Program-made: the position numbers and the translations under genes
NCBI GenBank assembly: GCA_036898135.1
Contig: CM072512.1
Location: forward strand, 16,347,597 to 16,411,596
Length of the DNA stretch: 64,000 nucleotides
Source of the DNA: Oncomelania hupensis
Lineage: Eukaryota; Mollusca; Gastropoda; Littorinimorpha; Pomatiopsidae
Reading direction: 5' to 3'
Notes under the pieces: generated by a model
What the model saw: only the letters and a program-made list of their open reading frames with translations
What the model was told of the DNA's origin: nothing
Database searches by the model: none
Shown here: positions 23,001 through 35,000 of the stretch, piece after piece
How the letters are laid out: every line of letters starts with the position of its first letter
Numbering within the stretch: position 1 is the first letter of the stretch

Positions 23001-26000
23001 ATGACCTGCTGCGCACCCTCCCTGCGGACCAGAAACGACGATGGCCCCAGCACATTGCAGAAGTCGTCCAAGCCTACAACAACACTCCACACGCGTCCAC
23101 AGGCTTCTCCCCGCACTTTCTGCTCTTCGGGCAGGAACCTCGACTGCCTGTGGATGACTTGCTTGGACGACAAGAACCTGCAGCAACTGGAGCCGTGGAC
23201 TGGGTCCAACAGCATCGGCAGCGACTCCTTGATGCTCACAGACGGGCGTACCAACAACTGGTGAGAGCCGCCGAGACCAGGACCAAACTCACCGACCAAA
23301 GAGCAGCTGACCACCCCTTGGCCGTCGGAGACTACGTCTATACCAGAAACAGAGTGATGGGTCGGAACAAAATCCAGGACTTCTGGCGACCTGAGCTGCA
23401 TCGCGTCACCGCCCGCCGGGATCCCCGCCTGCACGTCTACACCATCCAGCCAGTAGCAGGTGGGCCAGAGCGGGTGGTGAACAGAAGAGATCTCCAACCC
23501 GTGGGTAAACACTTCGATCTGCTCATCCCACCTCCGGACCCACTCGAGACCATGCTTTCCAGCGAGAGCGACGAAGGAGAGCCTGAGACCTGGATGGGGA
23601 GTTTTCCTGACTCTCTCCCTCCTACCATGGTCACCATCAACCACAACGGGCCAGCCTCTGCATGGGAGCCAGCGCCTTTGGTGCAGGCACCCCCAGCGCA
23701 GATGGCCGCCCCAGGAAGAACTCCGATTGATCCTCGACGTTCTGCACGACTGGCACAACGGACAAACTAGTAAAGGTAGGCCACATTTGATTTAAATGTG
23801 TAGGCCAAGATACAATTTTATAGTTTGCACCTAGAGACAGTAAGATATATATTAAGGATTAGAAATGAAGATTTTATTGTGCCAGTGTATATATTTAGGT
23901 TTAGGAAATGAAGTTTCATTGTGACAGTATCAAGAACAGTATAAAATATCTAGGCTGTGCAGATATATTTGAGTAAAAGACATAGAGGAACCAATCGTTT
24001 TCACAAACTTTGTGCAAAGACAGAGAAGACATTTGACTTGTGTTTTAGATGTGCGTATTAATAGATTAGTGTTTGTTGTGTAACTTAGTAATGTCTTCGT
24101 TGTGCCACGTCGTTGCGATAGTATCCATAGCAGTTGGACAAATAGATTTTAAAGAGATATTTGAGGAAGAGATATATAAATGACTGAAGAAACTTTGGTG
24201 CCAACGACCGGGAACAGGGTAACCATTGGGACATGGTTCCATTTGAGCTGTGGGATCTGTAGCGGAAAGGGAGGCGACTGGTTGAGGCTTGGGAGAGAAA
24301 TTGTCTTCCTTTTCTTGGATAGACTGGCCTTGGGTGGCTACTGCTTTGCAGAATCCTTTGGGTATGCCATTGGATTAGCAGTACAAGGCGACACGACATA
24401 ATTATGTTCTCCCTGGCTGACCATTCGTCCGCTGCGTCTGGTGCCGAACGGGACCACATTGTCGGCAGGCATTCTATGCAGGTCGGTGGCAGCGACCTTG
24501 CATTTAGAATGCGTGGCACTAGTTGCCGGCAGCCTGGTACTCCCAACCACGCTCCACAGCCTTGCAAGGCAAATATTTTTATGTCCTTCTTTTGAGGGAC
24601 TACGCGAAAATATGACAGTTCGGGTGGAGCAATGTTCCCAACGGTTGGTGGCCGAGAGACGGGAGTTAAAGTCTCCGCTCGGCTACAAGTGGTGCAACTT
24701 TTAGTTTAGATGAGTTATGTCGATGTGTGTTATTATTGTTTTACTAGAATTATTTTTGCTTCGTTAAATTCTTTAATTAGTACAATTTTGTTTGTGTTGA
24801 TTCAATAAAGAAGTTCTAGTTGTTTAGTTTACATATACCTTCGTGATGTCACGGTATGAGTATCACAAGGTCGTTTATATTGTAATCAATGTGGTCTTGC
24901 GTTAAACCATGTTTTATTGGTAGCAAATAAATGACGTTTGTAATAAATATTTTGCATTAGGATTTTGTTTTCATGCTGGTGCGTTTTTGAACGTTTATGT
25001 AATATATGTAATGTATGTCTTGTTTTGATTTTAATGCACTATGTATATATGCTTTGTTATGATATTCAATGTAATGTATATTAATGATGCTGTAGATAAT
25101 TATGTCAACATTCATGCCTTGTTTGAAAATGAAATGATAATGTTTTGATGTGTTTCATTTTTTTAATGCTTATTCTTTCTGTAATTCTGAATGTTGCTCT
25201 TACATGCCATTTTCTTTTAATCTCATTCTCGTTTCAATTCTCCTCATATTAATTCATCCCTCTATAGTCGATGTTTATTAGGATATTGCTGCACGGATAT
25301 TTCATATATAGGCTTATTATGAGAGTGAAAGTTTTAAACAAAATGTTTAATGTCACCTATGTGACTGATTATGAATAGTAAGCGTGTTGAATAGTGTGTT
25401 TAAATGACATTTGATATTGTTTGGCTATGTTGTACCATGGACTTTGTTGTATGATGTTGGTTCACTGTTAAATACATAACTAACTATCTAGCAAAGGCAA
25501 TGCCGGGTCCGCGATATAACTTATTTTCGTTTTGGTCGGATTCGTACTTAAATGTGCGTTTCAAAGAAATTGTTTTCTCGTTTTCAGAATCGCTCTTGCT
25601 GTTGTTCGGTTCTTATGTACGACGCGATTAATGGTAAATCCATGTCCGTTTGTCTTAAGATACGATGGTTCTCTCAGCGCGGACGCTGAGTTTTGAAAGA
25701 GTCGGGGTGAAATGTAGCCGTGCTGGCTACGAGTATTTCTGACCATACGATATGTAGGCCTAACTTTGTTCTCTGTTATGTTTAAACTAACTGTATGAAA
25801 TAACTTGATATACATTTTTCCGATCCTTTAAAGCATATAACCATTAGACGCAGCGTTAAATTCTCTATTAGAATATATAAACTTTATTTGTGATTTATGT
25901 AGCAATTTTGAATTAGAGCGCGATGTTTAGGATAGCGCGATGCATATCATGTTGATAAAGACACCGCGCTGTTGTACTTCTCAGCTGCCGCTGAGGCTGA

Positions 26001-29000
26001 TTATTTTGGCCGGTTGTAACGGACCTTCCCGCTTGCCTACAAAACATAAGATTATAAATTGTGTATGATGCTAGTGTAGCAAAGATTCTCCACTGTAACA
26101 CCTTAGTGTGATATTTTCCGATGTCTTAGTTCATTCTCTAATAGTAGATACGGAAATAAAATATTAGTTTTATAGGGACATACACATTGAAAGGGAAACA
26201 GTGAAAAGCTGTCAGAAGGCTATAAAGGTAACTGTAAGTTGTTGTGTTAGATGTTTTCTAGTTTAGTTCGCCATAGTCGGAACACAAAATAGTAACCATG
26301 CCATATTGTATATCATTGAAAAGAGGAGACGTTGTTCTTTCTTTGTCATTACTATTATTATTTATAATTGTATTAAATTGAAGAGTTATTATGAGTTTAG
26401 AGTCATGACATTCTTAGGAGCAGCAGCCAACTCCCTCTTAAATTGCGTATTATTTTTATTTTGAAGCAGATAGGTCCGACATTGTTATAACAGAAGAAAG
26501 GTTGTATTTTTGCGTTTCCGTCAATATATAATTTGCATAGTATTCGTTTGCGTTTCTAGCCTTATGCGTCAAAGTAAGTTTAGTTACTAACACAAACTTA
26601 GCGAGCGAGCCAAGATTTTAAGGCGGGTGGGGAATGCGTAAGCAGCGCGGCCGCTACGGCTGACGGTCCTTAATAAAAGCAAAACACAGAACTCGGCATG
26701 GGGAGAGCACACCGCACAACGCAGGGAGAGCACCGGCACCAGCAGAAGATAAGGGTCGTGCCACTCGCAATGCCTTTGCCCTTAGTAGCCTATGATGTCT
26801 TCTAAATAAAACGATTCAACGGTCATCACGGACTGGCGTTGGGAAGAGAGAGAGAGAATGTGTGAGCCTTCACCATAGCCTCCAATCCATCACATAACAC
26901 ACCATCGTCTCTCCAAAACACAACACCACCAACACCACCACATTAATAATTATGCGCCTAATCTAGACTTATCTCTAGGTGCTTAAGTTAAATGAGTACA
27001 GATCAATTTTATAAAACAAAATTAGGAAAATCTGAGAAAAAAAATGCAGTTTGTTCCAAATACTAGGGCCCTGATAAGAGAAAGCACGTTTACCATATGA
27101 TTTAGTTTGCAAAGATGGAACTGCAAAAAGACAGGTGTCAAAGGGAGAGTAAAGTTGTTTAGAAGGTGTATAAATGTGAAGAAGGTCAGCAATATATTGA
27201 GGGGTAGTGGAGTTGAGGACACTGAAACAAATATGGGGTGCCGATCTAAAGGATTGCTGTAATACTTAATTGTGGGAAATGGTCATAAAACTGATGTAGG
27301 TTTAGGTCACAGTTTTAGTGGCCAGAAAGGCTATCAGAAGATCAGAGTGCAACTGAAAATTATTGTATGGTACTTTTTTTTACCATAATCATTTTACGTC
27401 ATATTTATATCGCCTTGTTTTGAATGCACAGAATGGGCACATACTTTCTTTCAATTCTAATTTGGCAGGGATTTGTTTTTTGGGTGTGCATTGTTATATA
27501 AATCATAATAAATGTATTTTTATTTTATATAGTTTTTGCCAGATGTGTTATTGTTATGGTATACTCATTTTATCTAAGTCTTGAGTCTAAAGTTTAAACT
27601 GTATATAAATATTACTCATTTACTGCTTTATGTCTATCATTTTATTCTTGGCCAGTGTCTTACACTTCATAAAAGGTTTTAAATAAACCAAAAATGTGTG
27701 CTTTTACCTTGAGACTTTTATAAGTTTTGTATTTCTTAGTAATTATACAATTTCATTTTATTTTGTCCACAGAACTGATGATGACGTTCGTGTGTTGAAA
27801 TGCATGTCAGTTCTCCCTCCTGTTGGGCAGCAAAAAAGGAAGCGTGCTGGTGAAGATGAGCAGCTGAATGAAAATGAACAATATGTAGATGATGGAGTAA
27901 CACGTAGTGGCAAGAAGAATAAAAAGAAGCATCATAAACATGAAAGAGGAAATGGAGACATTTCAGAAGATCCTTCTGTTATTTCTAACACCATTGACAA
28001 AGCTGGATTATCATCAAAGAAAAAGAAGATTAAGAAAAATAAGAAGCATTCAGAGCCAAGTGAGGAAGAAGAGCCAAAAGTGCTGAAGAACAGAGTATCA
28101 GAAGCATTTGAACCACTACTGGCACGGCTGAAGTCTGGTAAAGAACAACATATAAAGACAGCAGTGCATCTTAGTGAAGATGATACCAAGCAAGTCAAAG
28201 AAGGGGAAACTTTCTCTAACAAGGGTTCAGGGGATTTAGTCAAGAAGAAGAGAAAGAGAAGTAGGAAAAACAAGTCCCAGCCAAACACTGCCGGCCAGAC
28301 CAGCACGCTAGTTTCAAATGTGACAGCTGCTGCAATAGGACCAGTAAACCTGCGACTGCCAAGAAGCAAACAGCCACTGGGAAAGAAAACCACTTTCAGC
28401 TCTGATGATGAAGAAACTGTTTCTACTGCAAAGGGGATGCAAGGTGCTGATCACAGGTCGTCTTTGAAACAAGTAGAAAAAGTCTGTATCAATGACTCAA
28501 GCAGCAGCTTCAGTGAGGCATATCCAGCAGAAAGTACCCAACAGGCACGTCCACATGTTTCAAGAAAAGAGGATACATCATCTGGAATCTCACAAATCTT
28601 TAGCAAAGTTTTGAAAAACAAAGCAGCTGACAATGAGAGTGAGTCCAGTCCGGTTGTTGAGCTGACTGAATCAGGCATAGAAGAAGAAAAGGCAGAGGAT
28701 ATGGATGCTGAAGATTCCATGCATTGGGACCAGGAGGAGGATGATCAGCCATTTGGAAATAAATGGCGACGAGAACCTCCTTCAGCACTCCACACATCTG
28801 TTACACCTATACATATGTATGCAGGTGGTGAGCATCAGGTAAATAACTGGTAGAAAAATATTGTGTATTTGGTCTTTGTACTTTTGGAGTGTTTGTAAAT
28901 ACCATGTATAGTTTCATAGCATTTGCTACAATGAAAGTAGAATTTCTTGAAAGTCAGCACTTTAAGTGCCTGTGGAGATCTGTACTTTAAATGCAATCAA

Positions 29001-32000
29001 TAATGATCAATATAAATCATTAGTTTAGTTGTCCAGGATTAGTAATAATAAATACTTGTGATGCCTTACTCTGGTTCTTTTTTAGTGTTTTTCTTTTTTA
29101 AAACATAAATAAAATTGACAGCAATACACAACTCTGGTTTGGTATAAACTATAATTCATAATAATGGTAGTGGTACAAATAATCACTGATATAAGTGATT
29201 AACTTTATTCAAGAAATGATGTTTCACCATAGAACAAAAATTGTCAACTTTTCAATTTGTTAGATTCTTCAGCCTAACTTGGTGGAGTATCTGAAGCTGT
29301 CACCTCAGGAGAGAGGAGCCACTGTCCCACCTTATGTGAAAGCCATACGTCTGCCAAATGGGGCAATGATGTATAGTAGAATATCTGAAGCTGTGGCAAG
29401 CAAGTCTGCTGATACTAATGGGTTGCATCCACCACAGGAATCATCACCAAAGGGAAAATCAGGAGGCACGAAGTTGAAGATTCAGAAGAAGAGCTACAGT
29501 GATTACACCAGAGGGTCATCTACTAGTAAAGTGAGATGAAGTTTTTCACTCAGGACTGTAGTCTTTATGTTTCACATATGGAAGATTTCGTTGTAGAGCG
29601 CGTTTCATTTATTGGTGTGATGAGTATCTTGGCTGTTTAGTGACTACGTTTTCACTAATATCAGATTTAGAAAGAATCATGACTTATTGTCGTATTGATT
29701 TGGACAGATTCTGAAAAAATAAAGAATGGTTATTCAGTTCTCAGTGCTACCTCTATAGCCACTTGCTCTATAATTTAACTGTAATAGGTATATCTCCTTC
29801 TTCAAATGGTGTTGTTTCGTCTAGGAAAATAAGTTTTATTATTGGAAAATCTGTCTCAGTTTCTACTAATGATTAAGACATGTTTTGAAATAGCAAGAGA
29901 TGATGGAAATTTTTTTTAATGCAGTCAAAACACATTGAAGACCGCAATACAGAAGACGGTGCCCAACCTGCTACTGTTTCGCGTGACTACTCGACATTGC
30001 CTGACCTCACTGGGGTGCCAAGTGTTGGTGCTAAAATTGCATATAAGGTAAATGGTCATGTCCATTTTCACAGCAGCTGTAGTGAAGATTGTTTGTATGT
30101 CAAGTGGCTATGGGACCACCTTTACCTTTTTTACCTTATAGTCAAGCTTTACTATAGTCCTGGTTGTTCTTTAGCTTTGCCATTTAACTTGGTCTTGGTT
30201 AAAATATTGGCATTAAAAAATAATGGTATAGATCCTTACCTGCTTGAATATATATCTGTAATATTATCACTGTAATGTATCCTCTACAAATCAGTTTTTG
30301 ATTTTTAAAAAAAAATTAAAAATTAAAAAAGAATTTTGAGTGTGTGTGATTGGTTACATTATTTTTATTACAGTTCATGTCATTGTCTGCTGTTAGTGTA
30401 ACTGTAAAAGCAAAGTTAAACTGCTAGAGTGATTGAGTATTCTCCCCTATTCCATATGAGGGTAGAGGTGAAGAGAGAGAAAGAGAGAAGGGGAAGAGGG
30501 TAGGTTTTCTTTGTTTAAGTTAAAAACAAAAAAACTGCAAAGCTCAATAAAAAATATTCATAAGGGTTGTTTAGCATAGATTGCTGAAACCTTGCCCAAT
30601 ATTTTAGGTTCTGTTTGTCCTGAATTGCAGTTTTAAAGTTCATTGAAACATAACAAACAAGATATTTTGTCATATTATTTTTTCAAGTTACACTAGTACT
30701 GAAGTTATACATGTACGGTTGATTACAGGTATTGGAGTTGGGTGAAGACTACACACCAGGAATGTCAGCCTACAAGGTGAATGTCCAGTGTTTGTTCTTG
30801 GTTCTAGATTTATTGGCAGTTTGGAGCATTGAGCCATTCTTTGAGCTGGTAGATGTGCTATAGAAGAACAATTAGCGTCAGGTTTGTGAATTTGCAGGTT
30901 TTCTGATTCTTTGGTAAAAAAAATATCAACATGAATGAAATTAATAAATAAAAATTTATTAACGCATAATTTCCACGCATCAATACGGACATCAAAGTCC
31001 AAGGCCAATCCCTCAACACAGTGCATAGCTTCAAATATTTAGGAGCCATTGTATCAGACAATGGGTCCCGACAGGAAGTCCTCTCCAGGATCGCACAAAC
31101 AACTGCTGCCCTGACAAGGTTGAAGCCCATTTGGAAAGACAGGACCATCAATCTACATTCCAAAGTAAGACTGCTGCGCTCCCTTGTCATCTCCATCTTC
31201 CTATATGCTTGCGAAGCATGGACCCTCACAGCAGATCTCCAACGAAGAATACAAAGCATGGAGATGAGGTGCTACAGAAGACTTCTGGGCATTTCCTATA
31301 CCCAACACATCACCAACGACGAAGTCCGACAGACCATCACACAAGCCATTGGACAACACGATGACCTGCTAACAGTGGTGAAGAAACGGAAACTCCGATG
31401 GTATGGACACATCACCAGATCATCAGGCCTTGCAAAGACTATTCTGCAAGGCACATTGCAAGGAGGTAGAAGAAGAGGGAGACCGAAAAAGAGGTGGGAG
31501 GACAACATTCGAGAATGGACTGGTTTGACACTGAGCGAAGCCATCAGGGCTGCTGAGGACAGAGAAAGATGGAGTATGCTGGTTAAACGATCATCTGTGG
31601 TGCCCCTACGACCTTCGGGTTACGGGACAGGATAGGATAGGATAGGAATTTCCACGCAAAAAGCATTGATAAAAAAAATTTTCACAACAAATAACAACAA
31701 TAATAATAAAGTGTATAACACACCTAAGATTTCATGTATACGTACTATATACAGTCAAACACGCTTATAAGAAAGTCCGGGAAAAAAACTTCCCCTTCGT
31801 TATAGCCGAAGTTTGTTTTACCCGTAGCCAACGGTTAGTGGCCGAATTGCATATTTGTATTCATTATACCCGTCGTGTATCGTATCATTGGGGTTCCGGG
31901 GGTTTCTGTATAAATAGTATCTCCATTTTGTGGAAATTTAGTGCTTTAAATTATCTCTATTTCTGTCATTCTCATTTGTTCTTTCTTGTTCCTAATTTGT

Positions 32001-35000
32001 TCTATCTACTGTGTTCTTCGCTAGACCAGTCACTTATCTTTTTTCTTGAAAATTCCCAAAAACTCACTTGTGTTTGGGGTCTGTTGGGTCAGCTTGGGGA
32101 TATTGGACTCTTTCTGCCACCAAATGGTCACTAGGGCTTTCTGTGGTATTATTATTTAGCAATGTAGGCATTTTATACGTTTTGTTAATATTTTATATCC
32201 TATCCTATCCTATTCTATCCCGTAACTCGAAGGTAGTTGGGGCACCACAGATGATCGTTTAACCAGTGTACTCCATCTTTCTCTGTCTTCACCAACCCTC
32301 ATTGCTTCACTCTTCAGTAAACCTCATGGCTTCACTCGGTGTCAAGCCAGTCCATTTTCGAATGTTGTTCTCCCACCTCTTTTTTTGTCTCCCTCTTCTT
32401 CTGCCTCCTGGCACCGTGTTTTGCAGGATGGTCTTTGCAGTGCCTGATGCTCTGGTGACGTGGCCATACCATCGGAGTTTCCATTTCTTCACCACTGTGA
32501 ACATGTCATTATGTTTTCCAAAGGCTTGTGTGATGGTCTGTCGGACGTCGTCATTCGGGATATGCTGAGTATAGGAAATGCCCAGAAGTCTTCTGTAGCA
32601 CCTCATCTCCATGCTTTGTATTCTTCGTTGTAGATCTGTTGTGAGGGTCCATGTTTTGCAAGCGTATAGGAAGATGGAGATGACAATGGAGTGCACTTGC
32701 CTTACCTTGAAATGTAGACTGATGGACCTGCCTTTCCAAATGGGCTTCAACCTTGTCAGCAGGGCAGCAGTTGTTTGTGCGATCCGGGAGAGGATTTCCT
32801 GTCGAGACCCATTGTCTGATACAATAGCTCCTAAATAATTGAAGCTATGTTGAAGCACTGTGTTGAGGGATTGACCTTGGTCTTTGATATCCGTGTTGAC
32901 GCCATTGGTGTTGTTGGTCATCATTTTGGACTTCTCTGCACTTATTTCCATTCCATGGGCTCTGGAGGAGGTGTCAAACCTCTGTACCAGCTGTTCTTGT
33001 TCCTCTCCAGCCAACCCATCAATGTCTTCCGCAAAATGGAGGTTGGAGATTGTTCTATCCCCTATGCTGACTGTGCCTTCGTGATCTGTAAAGGCATCTG
33101 ATCTGTTGCGCTCGAGGAAGATGTTGAAGAGTGTTGGAGAGAGTAGGCATCCTTGACGCATACCGATTATTGTTCTGAACCAGTTTCCAATGGCCCTGTT
33201 GTGGAAGACTGCACTGGTAGCCTTGTCATACAGGCTTTTGATGACTTCAATAATGTTAGGGCTTATGTTGTACGCTCTCATGGTTGCCCACAGAGCTGCA
33301 TGCCAGATTTTGTCAAACGCTTTTTTGAAGTCTATAAACAAATGATATAGATGTTGTTGGTGCTCTAGGTATTTCTCTGAAATTATTCTGAGGTTGAAAA
33401 TCCGTTCAATACTACTTCATCCTGCCATGAATCCTGCTTGTTCTTCAGCTATGATTTGCTCAGCTTGAGGTTTCAACCTGTTGAGTATTATTTTCAGGAG
33501 GACCTTGCTGGAATGGCTGATGTGTCTGGTGGTGAGGTAGTTTCGACACTTCTGAAGGTTACCCTTTTTGGCAAGAGTGATGACAAGCGACTGGGTCCAT
33601 GGCATAGGCCATTCCCTCTCTGCCAGATCTTGTTACAGATAATGGTGAGGGTGTCAATCATTGCTTCTCCTCCTGCTTGAAGCAATTCCGCGGGTGTGTT
33701 GTCCACTCCCTTTGACTTCCCCTTCTTCAGCGATTGCACTGCTGCCTCAACTTCTTCTCAGAGAATTGGGAGGATTTCTTCTTCTTCTTCTCTGTTCTGG
33801 GACATGCTAGAACTGATGGGTCTCCGTTTGGTGTGTGGGTGTAAAGGTCAGAGCAGTGCTCTTTCCATCTATCCAAAACTTCTTGTTCTTATGTAAGGCA
33901 TTTGCCAGACTTGCTTTGGATCGTGTAGACCTTGGGCTGTTTAACACTTGTCAGCCTGGTAGGCCTTCTTGCTGTTGTTCTTATTCAGACTGTTCTCTAT
34001 TTCCTGGCACTGATCTTCTATCCAGTTCTCTTTTGCTTGTGCACGCCTTTTCAGATGTCAATGTGGATTTTTTGGTAGGCATCGAATCCCTGTGAGGTGT
34101 TCTTTTTCTTTTTCATCCCTCTTCGTTTATCCAAAAGTTCAGGTGTGATCCACGATTTTTCTTTGGGCGGTGCTTGCCAAGGATCTCAGTGGCAGCATCT
34201 GTCACAGCTGAGTTGAAGGTGGTGGTCATTACATCTACTTCACCAGCTCCCAAAATGAGCATTGGTGCAAATTCCCTCCAATTGTGGCTTGAAATATTTT
34301 TGCCACCTCCGGATCTTGCAGTTTGTCCAGGTCGAACTTCAGTCTGGTACACTTTGCTGTGTTCACTCTCTTCAACACAGCAGCTCAATGCCTATGTGAA
34401 TAGCACTCTTAGGTTATTCCACATTTTGCTGGCTGCGGGCTATTTATAGCTTGCCTACACCCTCCTTTTCAGTGAAAGGATAGGAAAGAAGAGCACTGGC
34501 AAAGCTATTTATAGCTAGCCTGGCTGAACTAGCTTCAAAACCTAAAAGCTTTGGTTGAGTCGGTGTGTCAAGTGGAGCCAGAAGTATATCATCATGAGAT
34601 CGTGGTCAGTTCTGATTTCTGCTCCTGGAAAAGTGCTTGTCCTGCCAATATTGATGCTTGATCTGAAGCGTTTCTTGACCATGATGTAGTGAATCTAGTT
34701 GTGATGCTCCCCTCTGGGACTGTACCATGTCCATTGTCTGGTTGTTTTTTTTTAGACTAAGCGTGTTTGTCAGTATCAGATTGTTGTATCTGGCAAACTC
34801 CAAGAGTCTCAGACCCCCGTCATCTGTCTCGTTGTTGCAGTGGAGTCCACATGTGTCTCCCCAGTTGTGGTGCGCATGTTGGCCAACCTTGGCATTCCAG
34901 TCGCCTTGCACTATGACTATTTCCTTCCTCGGTTCTTGGTCAAGGACAGCCTGGATGATGTTGATGTTAAAAGGGGCTGCTCTCAGATGGATGGTAATGA

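Larger units (their letters stand above)
15567..26942 (+). mobile_element. Ty3/gypsy retrotransposon array with three LTRs
   Basis: Layout: LTR (15567-16796), a 16-base scrap of internal start, 766 bp of internal 3' end (16813-17578), LTR (17579-18807), full internal region with intact gag and pol (18808-25712), LTR (25713-26942). The whole is flanked by TTAA (15563-15566 and 26943-26946). The first internal region lacks 6123 bp relative to the second. LTRs are about 1230 bp, TG...CA, and almost identical, so this is young. It lies in sense orientation in coilin intron 1. Confidence 0.9.

Noticed and set aside
22820..23758. A 312-codon minus-strand frame
   Set aside because: It is antisense to the integrase part of the intact gypsy pol and shows no family features.
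24085..24567. Envelope-like or extra gene after pol
   Set aside because: No signal peptide, transmembrane segment or cysteine pattern is seen, and the frame is antisense to the element.
27696..27772. Coilin exon 2 starting at its own ATG (MCFYLETF...)
   Set aside because: This stretch is T-rich intron with a good acceptor at 27771-27772. Splicing from exon 1 at that point restores phase exactly.
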